Origin: Arenicola marina
Lineage: Eukaryota; Annelida; Polychaeta; Arenicolidae
NCBI GenBank assembly: GCA_964019135.1
Contig: OZ025252.1
Coordinates: 45,172,959 to 45,236,958, forward strand
Direction: 5' to 3'
Length of the DNA: 64,000 nucleotides
Shown here: piece after piece, positions 43,701-51,770 of the stretch
Layout: every line of letters begins with the position of its first letter
Position numbering within the stretch: the stretch's first letter is position 1
Made by a program: the position numbers and the translations under genes
Notes under the pieces: generated by a model
What the model saw: only the letters and a program-made list of their open reading frames with translations
Told to the model about the DNA's origin: nothing
The model's database searches: none

Positions 43701-44584
43701 CTGTCCCATCCCTGCCCGTTCTTCCTCCCCCTCGTCCCCCTCCTCCAGGGAGGCCGTGTCAAACCCCGCCTCCTCCTCCTCCTCCACAATCAGGTCAGCA
43801 ATGACCGGGTTCGAATCCCCCAGGTGCATATCCACCTCCGTTCCGGGCGCCGCTCGCGATGGCGTATCCGGCATGCGTCGCGCGCACTCTCTCTGCGCAT
43901 GTTGTCTGGCGTAATCCGAAGCCTCCACCGACGTCGGCTCGCGCTCCGTTGCCATGGTGATACCAGTGGTCGTGACGACGGCCGTGGCGACCTTCTTCCG
44001 TTGGTGACGTGGCAGAGATGACGTGGATGACGTGGAGGATGAGGTGGAACTAATGCTCAGCGGCCGCTTCTTGGCGTCCGTCTGCGCGTCCCCGGCGCAG
44101 TCGCCATGGTAACAGTTTGGGGACACGGCGGCGGCGGCGGAGTGGTGGTGGTGGTGGTGAAACCCATTGTGAGGTGAGACGGCGCCATGCACGGACGCCA
44201 CAGGGCCGGTGACGTCACGGACGTGAGGTCTGGGCGGCGGCGGTGACGACGACGGGGCGCCGTCAGCCATCTTGTGGCGAGTCTTGCGACCATTCAGTCG
44301 GCGTGGGTCGCGCGCTGACCCCTCTACATGTTCGTTCTCATTCTCATCGAAGACGGAACAGGAGACGTTGAAGCAACTTTTCGACAGGTGTCCTTGCTGC
44401 TTCCGGTCGAGGCACGAGGAACCGGAAGCTCGGCCGCCATTGGTCGAGGACAGCTGCGGCGAGGCGGAGGCGGCGGCGGCGGCGGCGGCGACGTCACGTG
44501 ACTCCGAGCAGCCGCTGTGATTGGCTGTGGCGGTGAACGTGTCATAGATGGTCATCAAAGTCGGAGTCAGGTCCACGGAAGAAC
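18958..44584 (-). CDS. PLEKHG: PLEKHG-type Rho guanine nucleotide exchange factor (DH-PH), 13 coding exons
   Basis: Gene-level entry. Coding exons in transcription order: 44584-43365, 40780-40677, 34040-33924, 32943-32793, 32192-31992, 29671-29555, 29087-28992, 27670-27538, 26382-26269, 25601-25564, 25332-25297, 23326-23201, 22740-18958. All have AG/GT borders and compatible phases. From the ATG at 44555 they total 6207 nt including the stop, a 2068-residue protein. The DH domain (about residues 372-560) begins [21 protein letters not shown] and includes the CR3 motif [19 protein letters not shown]. The PH domain (about 575-690) ends near [12 protein letters not shown]. Then come a basic serine region ([13 protein letters not shown]) and a long disordered tail. 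Order and local sequence match vertebrate PLEKHG1-3, which activate Rho-family GTPases at the actin cytoskeleton. It is probably the single-copy pro-orthologue, but one paralogue cannot be excluded. Confidence 0.93.
22741..23200 (-). other. PLEKHG intron 12
   Basis: Short intron with donor CAG|GTAACC and acceptor CACTCAG. It contains no tandem repeat, unlike most introns of this gene. Confidence 0.85.
23201..23326 (-). CDS. PLEKHG: PLEKHG exon 12
   Basis: A 126-nt phase 0-0 exon, 42 residues, starting [20 protein letters not shown] and ending SSSRSSQ before GTAACC. The acceptor is CTCTCTCGCTGCAG. The basic RLRRRS motif continues the phosphorylatable basic linker after the PH domain. Confidence 0.88.
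23365..25018. repeat. 25/20-bp minisatellite filling PLEKHG intron 11, about 70 copies
   Basis: Alternating units, 25 bp (GCACCAGCCATGGCACGGGA plus ACCAG) and 20 bp (GCACCAGCCATGGGAGTCAG). The array stops about 38 bp before the acceptor of exon 12 and shares the intronic sequence next to it (GAAACCAGGCACCAGCCA). It appears to have grown from the intron end without including the AG itself. Open frames in it on both strands are artefacts. Confidence 0.95.
25019..25296 (-). other. PLEKHG intron 11, unique part next to the donor
   Basis: AT-rich unique sequence between the array and the donor of exon 11. No further exon is needed by phase. Confidence 0.7.
25297..25332 (-). CDS. PLEKHG: PLEKHG exon 11 (36-nt microexon)
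   Basis: Acceptor CCCCTACAG and donor TCG|GTGAGT bound a 36-nt exon, phase 0-0, encoding [12 protein letters not shown]. It joins the preceding ...AQRK and the following SPRLRRRS in frame. Length and phases allow skipping without a frame shift. Confidence 0.78.
25333..25563 (-). other. PLEKHG intron 10
   Basis: Short intron of 231 bp without repeats, bordered by AAG|GTAATG and CCCCTACAG. Confidence 0.75.
25564..25601 (-). CDS. PLEKHG: PLEKHG exon 10 (38-nt microexon)
   Basis: Acceptor TTTTATTACAG and donor AAG|GTAATG bound 38 nt. It completes the split codon left by exon 9 (G+AT = Asp) and encodes [12 protein letters not shown] in phase 0. Without it the phases of exons 9 and 11 do not match, which is good evidence that it is real. 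Confidence 0.8.
25762..26280 (-). repeat. 33-bp minisatellite: 16 tandem copies of the exon 9 5' splice site
   Basis: The unit is 33 bp. On the minus strand each copy reads AGCTTCATCCCCG|GTCAGT followed by GCTCAC, the same as the end of exon 9 plus its donor. The true exon-proximal donor is at 26268-26267 and the most distal copy is at 25773-25772, exactly 15 units away. The unit is a multiple of three and has no stop in the exon 9 frame, giving repeats of [12 protein letters not shown] few copies read Leu for Phe. Confidence 0.95.
26269..26382 (-). CDS. PLEKHG: PLEKHG exon 9
   Basis: A 114-nt exon. I chose the acceptor TTGGCCTAG at 26384-26383 because it alone gives the phase demanded by exon 8 (G|AT = Asp). 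The protein reads [16 protein letters not shown], then [21 protein letters not shown], and leaves one base before donor CCCCG|GTCAGT. The basic [12 protein letters not shown] motif is typical of the post-PH region in PLEKHG proteins. The donor is the first of 16 tandem copies, so longer in-frame versions are possible. Confidence 0.85.
26421..26460 (-). repeat. Diverged relic copy of the exon 8 donor edge
   Basis: At the far (3') end of intron 8 the sequence ATCACCCTGCTCC...GACTTTTGCC resembles the exon 8 end ACTCACCCTGCTCC...GACTCTTGCC at 27532-27560. The array between them therefore appears to be flanked by the original junction and an old copy of it. Confidence 0.65.
26461..27530. repeat. 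22-bp C-rich minisatellite filling PLEKHG intron 8
   Basis: About 48 copies of a unit like CCCGCTCTTCCCGACCACTC, degenerate. It resembles the exon 8 3' edge and donor (plus-strand CACCCTGCTCCTCCCGACTC), but in the repeats the GT of the donor has become GG. The frame on the plus strand is an artefact. Confidence 0.92.
27538..27670 (-). CDS. PLEKHG: PLEKHG exon 8 (end of PH domain)
   Basis: A 133-nt exon, phase 0 in, phase 1 out. It encodes [20 protein letters not shown], the last PH helix with the conserved tryptophan, and then [20 protein letters not shown]. Acceptor is CCTGTGACAG, donor CAGG|GTGAGT. Both of its borders are the source of tandem arrays. Confidence 0.93.
27671..28690 (-). repeat. 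57-bp minisatellite: 18 tandem copies of the exon 8 3' splice site
   Basis: The unit is 57 bp. On the minus strand each copy contains CCTGTGACAG|GCCCGGACCC and goes on to include the first 22 nt of exon 8, then diverges into CGCTATAACACACACCATTG. The real acceptor is at 27672-27671; 17 further copies extend to about 28643. Read from an extra acceptor in the exon 8 frame, the copy meets TAA right after the exon-like part. Confidence 0.95.
28691..28991 (-). other. PLEKHG intron 7, unique part
   Basis: Unique sequence between the donor of exon 7 and the 57-bp array. No exon is required by phase. Confidence 0.7.
28992..29087 (-). CDS. PLEKHG: PLEKHG exon 7 (PH domain)
   Basis: A 96-nt phase 0-0 exon encoding [20 protein letters not shown] and then [12 protein letters not shown], the middle PH strands, very close to vertebrate PLEKHG (SLMLIES). 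Acceptor GTTTTCAG, donor CAG|GTAGGA. Confidence 0.94.
29275..29440 (-). mobile_element. tRNA-derived SINE copy, antisense, in PLEKHG intron 6
   Basis: On the minus strand there is a B-box GGTTCGAGCCCC (plus 29382-29393), then AAGGCAGGATAAAGATTCC and a GGGGTTACCCC body. A second copy with the same body lies at about 39780-39950. Boundaries are approximate. Confidence 0.5.
29555..29671 (-). CDS. PLEKHG: PLEKHG exon 6 (start of PH domain)
   Basis: A 117-nt phase 0-0 exon encoding [20 protein letters not shown] and then [19 protein letters not shown], the first PH strands. Acceptor TTTTCCAG, donor AGG|GTCAGT. Confidence 0.94.
29720..31700. repeat. 12-bp minisatellite filling PLEKHG intron 5, about 165 copies
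   Basis: Tandem 12-mers CAGTGACCAGGC and variants (ACTAGGG, ACTCGGC). Because the unit is a multiple of three and lacks stops, very long frames run through both strands (672 and 744 codons). They are artefacts. At least one segment of about 480 bp is duplicated within the array (compare 30450-30740 with 30930-31220). Confidence 0.95.
31992..32192 (-). CDS. PLEKHG: PLEKHG exon 5 (end of DH domain, linker to PH)
   Basis: A 201-nt phase 0-0 exon encoding [20 protein letters not shown] through [18 protein letters not shown] to [10 protein letters not shown]. The NDMKR-type helix and TTYGDL are hallmark PLEKHG DH-PH linker sequences. Acceptor ATCTCCAG, donor GAG|GTGGGC. Confidence 0.95.
32687..32815 (-). 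repeat. 65-bp tandem duplication of the exon 4 donor
   Basis: Two copies of a segment with the exon end CACCTCCTCCTGCAG, donor GTAATGGCAAT and part of the intron. The functional copy ends at 32793; the intronic copy has its GT at 32727-32726. The offset of 65 bp is not a multiple of three, so use of the distal donor would shift the frame. Confidence 0.9.
32793..32943 (-). CDS. PLEKHG: PLEKHG exon 4 (DH core, CR3)
   Basis: A 151-nt exon completing the split Gly codon from exon 3 and ending in phase 0. It encodes [20 protein letters not shown] and then [30 protein letters not shown]. The last block is the CR3/alpha8 motif that contacts the GTPase. Acceptor GGTTGCAG, donor CAG|GTAATG. Confidence 0.95.
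32944..33923 (-). other. PLEKHG intron 3
   Basis: An intron of 980 bp without a tandem array. It contains only ordinary sequence and a GC-rich patch at about 33460-33560. Confidence 0.85.
33924..34040 (-). CDS. PLEKHG: PLEKHG exon 3 (DH core)
   Basis: A 117-nt exon. It completes Ser (AG|C) from exon 2, encodes [20 protein letters not shown] and then [18 protein letters not shown], and leaves two bases. The IYTxYCTNYP motif is diagnostic for the PLEKHG family. Acceptor CTCCTTACAG, donor GG|GTAAGT. Confidence 0.95.
34041..34409 (-). repeat. 41-bp minisatellite: 10 tandem copies of the exon 3 3' splice site
   Basis: The unit is exactly 41 bp. Each copy contains the acceptor CCTTACAG followed by the first 11 nt of exon 3 (CTGTTTCCTGG), then TTTAACAGTGCCCATG. 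The real acceptor begins the exon at 34040; nine further junction copies are at 34081 and every 41 bp to 34409. In the coding frame almost every copy gives TAA just after the exon-like part. Confidence 0.95.
34500..35830. repeat. About 60-bp G-rich minisatellite in PLEKHG intron 2
   Basis: Units of about 60 bp, and shorter variants, made of GTGAGGGTGGCGCAGGGAAG, GACGGTGGCGCGGTGGGAGA and GAGTGTGGTGCTGGGCAAA. Roughly 20 copies. Open frames on both strands are repeat artefacts. Confidence 0.93.
35831..37195 (-). other. PLEKHG intron 2, unique part
   Basis: No exon is required between exons 2 and 3. Contains a C-rich run of short CACCCCC units at about 36840-36940 and otherwise unique sequence. 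Confidence 0.6.
37206..37612. repeat. 36-bp minisatellite, about 11 copies
   Basis: Unit of 36 bp containing GGTGCTAGATTCTAGGCTCT and then CACTCGGCCAGAATTC or TAATGGGCCAGTATTC. The two variants alternate in a regular order. Confidence 0.93.
37613..38215. other. PLEKHG intron 2, unique part
   Basis: Decayed repeat copies at the left end, then unique sequence. No exon seen. Confidence 0.5.
38216..39185. repeat. Composite 33-bp and 18-bp minisatellite
   Basis: Left part with 33-bp units (GCTTACAGAGTGTCACCTGC plus TTTAGCATCGTCT). Right part with 18-bp units (GCTTACAGAGCGTCGTCT) mixed with GACCTAGTGTCGTCT. The shared start shows that one came from the other. Confidence 0.93.
39186..40676. other. 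PLEKHG intron 2, unique part with a SINE
   Basis: Holds a tRNA-derived SINE copy on the minus strand at about 39780-39950 (B-box plus 39916-39927) and a further B-box-like TTCGAACCC at 40011-40019. Nothing else was recognised. Confidence 0.5.
39780..39950 (-). mobile_element. tRNA-derived SINE copy, antisense
   Basis: Shares with 29275-29440 the order B-box (TTTCGAGCCCC), CAGGATAAAGATCC, CGCAAAGAATAGGGGGTTAA and a CGCGATATGA end. This suggests one SINE family with two diverged copies in the window. Confidence 0.5.
40677..40780 (-). CDS. PLEKHG: PLEKHG exon 2 (DH domain)
   Basis: A 104-nt exon, phase 0 in and phase 2 out. It encodes [20 protein letters not shown] and [14 protein letters not shown]. 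LFGNIxDIxxFN is the conserved second DH segment. Acceptor GTGTTTCAG, donor ACAG|GTAAGA. Confidence 0.95.
40781..42684. other. PLEKHG intron 1, part next to exon 2
   Basis: Contains a two-copy repeat at 40850-40945 (ACTGACGAGGGTCTCACAC), a 15-bp repeat of five copies at 41584-41650 (GAGCCGGAGGCCAG), C-rich runs at 41340-41450, and a degenerate tRNA-like B-box at 42611-42623. No exon seen. Confidence 0.5.
42685..43245. repeat. 37-bp minisatellite, about 15 copies
   Basis: Unit of 37 bp, GAATATGTAGGTCAGTGGGG with TGATTCCTAATATTATG. Variants GGCGGTT and GACGATT are clustered in blocks. It ends about 120 bp before the exon 1 donor. Confidence 0.94.
43365..44584 (-). CDS. PLEKHG: PLEKHG exon 1 of the visible coding region (N-terminus and start of DH)
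   Basis: Open from a strong acceptor (CTCTTGATTCCAG before 44584) to donor AAG|GTGAGC at 43365/43364, phase 0 out. The first ATG in frame is at 44555-44553 ([15 protein letters not shown]), so 397 residues are coded if translation starts there. Upstream frame to the acceptor is also open, so an earlier coding exon cannot be excluded. The N-terminus is disordered, with an alanine run (GCC/GCG repeats near 44465-44495), histidine runs (near 44145-44165) and a glutamate run. It ends with [20 protein letters not shown] and [16 protein letters not shown], the start of the DH domain. Confidence 0.88.
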
Positions 44585-46085
44585 CTGGAATCAAGAGGAC
44601 AGAGAAATATAATGACAGGTTCCCTTTAACTAAAAGTCACTCAACCACGTGCAAGGATCGGTGTCGGCATCACTACTGGAACATAAATTTTGTGTAAATA
44701 ACTTATTCATCCATAAATCATATTTGGTCTCGGTAATATGTATGTGTGTACAGTGGCCATATTGGAGAGCCTGACAGAACCCGGAGAACGCCGACCAGTG
44801 CCCCCACCCCCCCCCCCCCCCCGCTTCCCATGAGACCGGCACCACACAGAGCGACACCATGGCACCACACAGAGCGACACCATGGCACCACATAGACCGA
44901 CACCATGGCACCACACAGCCAGGCCCCAGCCAGGCCTACATGTCGTAATAGCGAGTCGCCCCCCACCCCCCCGGCCGCCCCAGCGGCATGGAATCAGCTG
45001 TCAGCCTCCCGATGCCAATCGGTCGCCATGTGGACAGCCCCCCCCCCCCACACGGTTCACGGGTTGGGGGATGTATCGGGAGGGGGGGGGGGGGGTGTAG
45101 GGCACGCGTGTCGACAGTCGGCGAGCAGCTGATCACCATCCCCTGTGTGCACCAGGAAGGAAGGGGGAACGCGCGGGTAATTATGCCGCTTGGCATGGAT
45201 ATCGAGCAGGGGGAAGCCCGTGGTGGGGGTGGGGGGGGGGGGTGACGATGAGGGTGTTGTCAAGCTTAAAACAATGGTTCCCCCCAGCACATTACACATC
45301 GCCCAGCGGCAGTCTCCACACATCACATCCCCACCATGACCCCCCCCCCCCCACCCCCAATCCACGTACCCCCGCCTCTCTCCTGCCCCTCCTCCACATC
45401 CACCTACCGCCCGACCCAGCCGGCGGAGTATAACGTTATATTAGAGAGCCATAGAGGGCGAACTCGCCGGGTGTGTGTGTGGGGAGTGGGGGGGGGAGGG
45501 GGTGAGAGAGGGTGTGGAACTGTGAAGGAGGGGAGCAAACCGCTGATGACGAGGACCGGGGGAGTCATAGCGCCGGTGTGAGGGTGCCGAGACCCTCCCC
45601 ACCCCTCCCAGCCTCCATTCCCTGCCACCCTCCTCCCCCCACTACACCCTACACGGAGCTCTCTGTCTGGTCTGGGAGGGAGGCTCACGGCACATAATAG
45701 TGGTGAGTGCTGTGTCTGGGGGGAGGTGGGGGGACTGAGCTGGCGGCGGGCTCGGGTGGGGTGGTGGAGGAGGGAGTGGGACTGGGTGCAGGGGAAGCGA
45801 GACTCATCTCGGGGACTCATCACTGGGCGGCCTGTGACACAGGGACAGCGACGGGCGGGACAACATCGGCGGGTGGGGGGGGGGGGGAGGCAGGGGGGAG
45901 AAACAGAACGAGGACAGCGAAGGGAGTGGGAGGCGAGGGGCTGGGGAGGGGTAGGGGAAAGAGGTGACTGAACGTGGCGGTGGATGGCGAAAATGTGGCA
46001 CCGTCCAGCCATGTATCAGTAAGAATATCGTAACTACCCAGGGTTTATATACAGACTTGTCCCCCGAGGCCTGTGTCGCCGTCCG
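44585..46085. other. GC-rich upstream region of PLEKHG with long poly-C and poly-G tracts
   Basis: The acceptor at 44585 implies at least one upstream leader exon, which I cannot place. The stretch has many C or G runs of 8-18 bases (near 44806, 45041, 45083, 45228, 45343, 45480, 45880). It also has a 20-bp triplicate at 44842-44910 (CACCACACAGAGCGACACCA). Open frames here follow base composition. Confidence 0.5.
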
Positions 46086-46089
46086 TGGG

Positions 46090-46745
46090 CGGTCGTGCAG
46101 GCCAGGGACGCCAGGGAGACGGTGGCGGTGGCAGGGTGACCAGGGAGGCCAGGGAGTCGGTGCCAGGGTGGTCAGTGAGACGGTGGCGGTGGCAGAGTGG
46201 TCAGTGAGACGGTGGCGGTGGCAGGGTGGCCAGGGAGTCGGTGCCAGGGTGGCCAGGGAGTCGGTGCCAGGGTGGCCAGGGAGACGGTGGCGGTGGCAGG
46301 AAGGCCAGGGAGTCGGTATTATAGGGTGGTCAGGGTGGTCAGGCCAGAGAGGCAGTACCAGAATGTCCAAGGGAGCAGTGTCTGGGTGGTCAGGGAGGCC
46401 AGTGAGGCAGTGTCTGGGTGGTCAGGGGGGCGAGTGAGGCAGTGTCTGGGTGGTCAGGGAGGCCAGCGAGGCAGTGTCTGCGTGGTCAGGGAGGCCAGTG
46501 AGACAGTGTCTGGGTGGTTAGGGAGGGCAGTGAGGTAGTGTCTGGGTGGTCAGGGAAGTCAGTGAGGCAGTGGCTGGGTGGTCAGGGAGGCCAGTGAGGT
46601 AGTGTCTGGGTGGTCAGGGAAGTCAGTGAGGCAGTGTCTGGGTGGTGAGGGAGGCCAGTGAGGCAGGGTCTGGGTGGTGAGGGAGGTCAGTGTCTGGGTG
46701 GTGAGGGAGGTCAGTGAGGCAGTGTCTTGGTGGCCGGAGAGGCAG
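46090..46745. repeat. G-rich degenerate minisatellite, about 20-32 bp units
   Basis: Units based on GTGTCTGGGTGGTCAGGGAG and GCCAGTGAGGCA. The left part is a related variant with GACGGTGGCGGTGGCAGGGT. Copies differ in length. Confidence 0.85.
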
Positions 46746-49700
46746 TGTCTATGTGGACTGGGAATAATACCAGTGATACGAACACACAGACAGACAGGCC
46801 GGCAGACAGACAGACAGCGCCCCCCGCGGTGCACACAGTACATGATATCACAGATGAGACTTCAAGATGACCCGGAAAACCCCTATTATACACCCCCGGG
46901 GTGCGGCATGATCCAGGCCTCCCCCTGGCTGATGGCACCCCAAGACACAGGCGTTGAGCCAGACCTGCGCTAGATACGGGACACGGGAATATTGGACCCC
47001 AGCAACAAAAGCCCTGTGGCCACTGGCAGCCCCTGACAGCCCCTGACAGCCCCGCCCCTCCCCGCCCCTCCCCGAACCCGGTGCTGCCACTACGTGGTGG
47101 CATCTGTGGAACCGTTTACGGTCTGCAAGGAATTTATTCTTTTCTCTGCTGACGTAACGTCATTGTGAGCGATATTAGGGCATGTTTAAACCCGGTTCGC
47201 ACGGTAAGATTGTCTTATGGTTTCTTTGATTTTGTCTTGTGGAAATAGGCCACGTTCTTGTAGTCGGCAGGTCATACAGGTCACGCGTCACGTGGTTCGT
47301 TCGTCCCTCAAGGTCACCAACTTCGAAATCGCAAGCTCCCCGCACGGTGGCGCTACGCAAGCCCTAGCGGAGTAAGTCGAAGGCAGAGTGGAGCGATAAT
47401 TGTCGGGATGCCTGGTACCCATGCCAACAATGCTTGGTACCCCTGCTAGCGATACCTGGTACCCCTGCTGGCGACAACACGGGAACACATAAGAGAACCC
47501 ACAGCCGACACGTGGACAGATTAGGGGACCGCCGGGAACGGCCCAGCCAGGGAGGGAGGGAGCCACATTGAGTCAGAGTAAGCTCGTTGGCTGGTATATA
47601 ATAGCCTTGAGCCAAGGTCACTCCGACACTTCTTTTTCGTTTTTTGGAGACATGCGGGCGCCAGTTTTAACTAGCGGGACGGCGGTGTTGGGCGGGCTAC
47701 GTTGGGGTAGGGGTTTGCGGGATGGACGTTAGAAGGGCGGGATATAGAGGTGTGTGTTCGAGGGGGGGGGGGGGGGGTGGGTGGGTAGAGGGGGAAGCGT
47801 GTGATTGGTAATCAATCACGAATTGAAAAAAAAAAACGGAGAGAAAAAGACTTCAAGGTTAGACCCAGAGTAAGTGTTCCTTAACGATGTCGTTCAGAGA
47901 CCAATTCGTCCCTGATATTAGGTTTTCAATGGAGAGCTTCCCGGGACAGGTGGGTGAGGGGTATCCGGTGCAGGGCGTACGGCGGCCACACGCAGTCCAA
48001 TGGACACCACACTACACACTGACTCACCTGGATGGCGTCAGTTACCAACACCAATCCAGGGACACAGTCATCTGGATCGGCGCCAGGCCCCGGGGTGTCC
48101 CCAGCGGGGGTGGCGGGGGGTGGGGGGGGGGGGTCCGTTCAGTCCGGACTGACTGCCCACGCCTGGTATGCATGATTAAAGGCGCCGCATTGTTGACCTG
48201 ATCACCGTGGACACTGCGGTCACGAGCCGAATGCAACCAAGTGAGGCGCCAAACGCCTCGCCTGGACTACACCATGTATGGTATAGGAGACGTCTAGGGG
48301 GGGGGGGGGTGGAGGGGAGTAGAGCGGGGAGGGGGGAGGGGTCAGTTACAGCGATGAAATCCAAGGCAACAATTACAATAAAACCCCACGTGACCTTCTG
48401 AGAACCCGGATGTCCGCCCCTTCCGCTTGTCCCCTCCATTGCGTAACGGTCGCGGCGAGTGTCCCGAGAGTGACAAATCTGTCTGTCTCTCACTCAATTA
48501 GTCCCCTCATTCCCGATGCGGACTCTCCCCTCCCCCCCCCCCACCCCGATAACGTGTACCTCAGGACCCCACCGCCCCCTACACACACACACCCTGGACC
48601 CAAACCCACCCACCAACCACCCCCCCCCCCACCCCATAAAGTACGGCCTTTCTCTATACCCACCCACCCACTCGTCACCCCCCCCCCCTCCATAACGTGC
48701 ACTTCAGGACCCCGCCCCCTCCCCCCACGCACCCCGGGCACACACCCACACACGGAATTATACAACTACACACGAGGTGGATTCTTTCGCTGTTTTGGGC
48801 CATGTTTTTGTAACACATTGACCCCACCGCGCCGCTAGCACGTTTCGGGGTCACGTGATAAATCAGACACAGTCAGTATCAGGTTCTTGGCATGCGAGAC
48901 ACGTCGATGAAGAATGCGGAACTACCGGAACCAGACTTTACAATGGACATAGCGATATATAGTGGGTGTGTTTTCATATAGCAACAGTTGCCACGTGGGG
49001 AGATGTTCGGCGGTTGACTTGGCAGCGAGCGGGGTCACTAAGGACACCCCAGCTCAGCTCGATGGAGAGGCACTGGCGTGAGTCTGAGTCGTTAAGTTGA
49101 ATCCCCAACAGACCAATCCAGGCTCCAACACTAAGCCCCACCCACGCGAGTCCCTTTTCCTTACTCGTCGGTATGAAATTGACAATCATAGTTGGTACTC
49201 ATCTCTGAAACTGACAAGAAACTAACACGCTGCTTTGTTTGTCCGATATAACGCACGTGGAAGACCTCTTTTCGCCACATGATTAGAAAAAAGCAACAGC
49301 GACGTCAGGGAATGATTGACAGCCTGGGTCTGTCTATTAGGACGTCGAGAGTGGCCGAGCGGAACTCTTTCGCAAAGAGGACTCAGGCATATTTACAATG
49401 CACATGGCGCCCATTCACTCGATCTTTGCTTGAAGAGAACATTGCATAGCGGGAATAAATTACCACGCCCCCCCCCCCCCACACTTCCCACAACCACCAC
49501 AGTAACACAGCTCCCCCCCCCCTCCCCCGCTGGCTCGAGAGCACGTGGCTAGTGCGCCATTCAGTGTGACAAAACTACCTTACCTATCACTGCCCATGGG
49601 GTACATACTGACCCACGATAAGTCCACGGCAATCAGAACGCGATACAACCTTATCGTCAACACGTTTTTTTAGGCTTCAAGAAAATGGTCCAAGACGGGC

Positions 49701-49845
49701 AATAAAAAGAAAACGGATCTCTGCTGGCTATTATTAACGCAAAGTCCATTTGTTGGAAACCGCGACAACAGCACGCGGCAGCCGCTAGATTGCGAGGCCC
49801 CGCAAGTTACGCCAAATGACCCGACGGGGGCCGGGGCTGGGGGGT
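46746..49845. other. Unique GC-rich region, no gene seen
   Basis: Contains a short triplicate at 47407-47465 (CTGGTACCCCTGC), homopolymer G and C runs, and otherwise unique sequence. No frame with protein similarity was recognised. The stretch could contain PLEKHG leader exons. Confidence 0.4.
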
Positions 49846-49975
49846 ATATGTAAGAGGGTAGGGGGGTATAGGTAAGAGGGTAGGGGGGTATAGGTAAGGG
49901 GGTGGGGGGGGGTATAGGTAGGTAAGGGGGTAGGGGGGTATAGGTAAGGGGGTTGGGGGGTATAGGTAAGGGGGC
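49846..49975. repeat. G-rich 18-bp short tandem repeat
   Basis: Repeats of AGGGGGGTATAGGTAAG with variable G counts. Confidence 0.85.
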
Positions 49976-50165
49976 TGGATAGTGATGGTTACGTACCTGG
50001 GGCTGCTGAGTCGGTGTGTTCGATACCTTAGCGGCGACCCCGAACAGCCCTTGGATACCGTCAGCAACGTGAGCAAGAAAAATGCCGCAAATACGAAAAG
50101 GATTTTTGGTTTAAATCAGTTACAGACCCAGGGTCGGTAGCTGTTATGTACAGCGGTAACCATGG
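49976..50165. other. Short unique spacer, no feature seen
   Basis: Unique sequence between two arrays. Confidence 0.4.
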
Positions 50166-50450
50166 CAGCGCTACTGTCAGACAGACCTAGGGTTAGCCAC
50201 CCCCAGACAGACCACGGGTCAGTCACTACCAGACAGACTTCCGAGTCGGTCGCCATGGCAGCGCCACTGGCACTGGCATAACGGAACGCCACGGTCAGAC
50301 AGACCCAAGGGGTCGGTCGCCATGGCAGCGCCACGGTCAGACAGACCCAAGTGGTCGGTCGCCATGGCAACGCCACGGTCAGATAGACCCACGCGGTCGG
50401 TCGCCATGGCAGCGCCATGTTCAGACAAGAGGGAACCCAGGGGGTCGGTC
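50166..50450. repeat. 42-bp minisatellite, about 4 clear copies plus decayed ones
   Basis: Unit of about 42 bp containing GGTCGCCATGGCAGCGCCAC and GGTCAGACAGACCCA. Left copies are diverged. Confidence 0.88.
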
Positions 50451-51350
50451 GCTATGGCTACCTGGACCCAACACATGTGGCGAAGCACGCGCTGCCGTCT
50501 GAGTGAATTCCACACACGACCCTGCGTGCACGTACTGCTGTGTCCAGCGGGAGGCAGGCATACCACAGTGACCCCCCCCCCCCCCATCCCATGTACCGGA
50601 ACACAATCATTTGCACACAATATATGCCGCATACGTGCCCGGTATGAACATTACAGGACCCGACCTCCCCTCCCCTATTACACCTTCCATACAACCCTCA
50701 CCGTGTAACCTCGAGCACGCCCTACCGCCCCTCCCACGCCATCCTAACTCCTACAGCCCTCTGTATCTGGAGACCACCTACCCCCTACACTACCCTCTAT
50801 ATGGGGGCCGACCTACCCCCCCCCCCCTACACCGCCCTGTATCTGGAGGCCACCTACCCCCTACAGTACCCTGTATATGGGGGCCGACCTACTCCCCCCC
50901 CCCCCACACCCCCTGTATCTGGGGGCCACCCCCCCCCCACACACTCCTACAGCCTAAAGCCATCTGTACATGGAGGCCTGCCGCTTGATTCCAGATGGCC
51001 CCGGAAGGGGGAGCCACCATCGGGATGCGGATTTTCGCGTCACAGGCAAACAATAAACTGTTTGATCTGACTGCAGCACCGAGGGCAAGGGAGACTGGGG
51101 CAGACTGGGGCAGGCTGGGGCAGGCTGTGGCAGGCAGGCAAACTGGAGCAGACCGGGGCCGACTCGGGGAGACCGGGACAAACTGGGGCAAACAGAGGCA
51201 CCGTCCATGGGGCAGATTTCAGTGGCCCTCAAGGGTGCAAAGTGGGGGTTGGATGGGTGCATGCTGTTGGCCTTGTTGGGGTGAGGGCGCCAAAGTTGAT
51301 CCAGATGGGGGACAGGCAGGGGCGACTATACGAGGCCGAGGTACTGGCCA
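50451..51350. other. C-rich non-coding stretch
   Basis: At 50745-50940 there is a diverged repeat of TGTATCTGGAGGCCACCTAC and TATATGGGGGCCGACCTAC units. A short ACTGGGGCAG repeat is at 51090-51190. No gene seen. Confidence 0.5.
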
Positions 51351-51354
51351 GGGG

Positions 51355-51770
51355 ATGGGGCTGTGGGGTGGAGGGTGGGTGTGGATGGGGTGTGGGGTGG
51401 AGGGTGGGTGTGGATGAGGTTGTGGGGTGGAGGGTGGGTGTGGATGGGGTGTGGGGTGGAGGGTGGGTGTGGATGAGGCTGTGGGTGGAGGGTGGGTGTG
51501 GATGGAGCTGTGGGGTGGAGGGTGGATGTGGATAGGGCTGTGGGGTGGAGGGTGGGTGGGGATGGGGGTGTGGGGTGGAGGGTGAGTGTGGATGAGGCTG
51601 TGGGTGGAGGGTGGGTGTGGGTGGAGCTGTGGGGTGGAGGGTGGGTGTGGATGAGGTTGGGGGGTGGAGGGTGGGTGTGGATGGGGTGTGGGATGGAGGG
51701 TGGGTGTGGATGAGGTTATGGGGTGGAGGGTGGGTGTGGATGGGGGTGTAGTGTCGATGGGGGTGTAGTG
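51355..51770. repeat. 21-bp G-rich minisatellite, about 20 copies
   Basis: Unit of about 21 bp, GGTGGAGGGTGGGTGTGGAT plus G. The G runs could form quadruplexes. Open frames are artefacts. Confidence 0.92.
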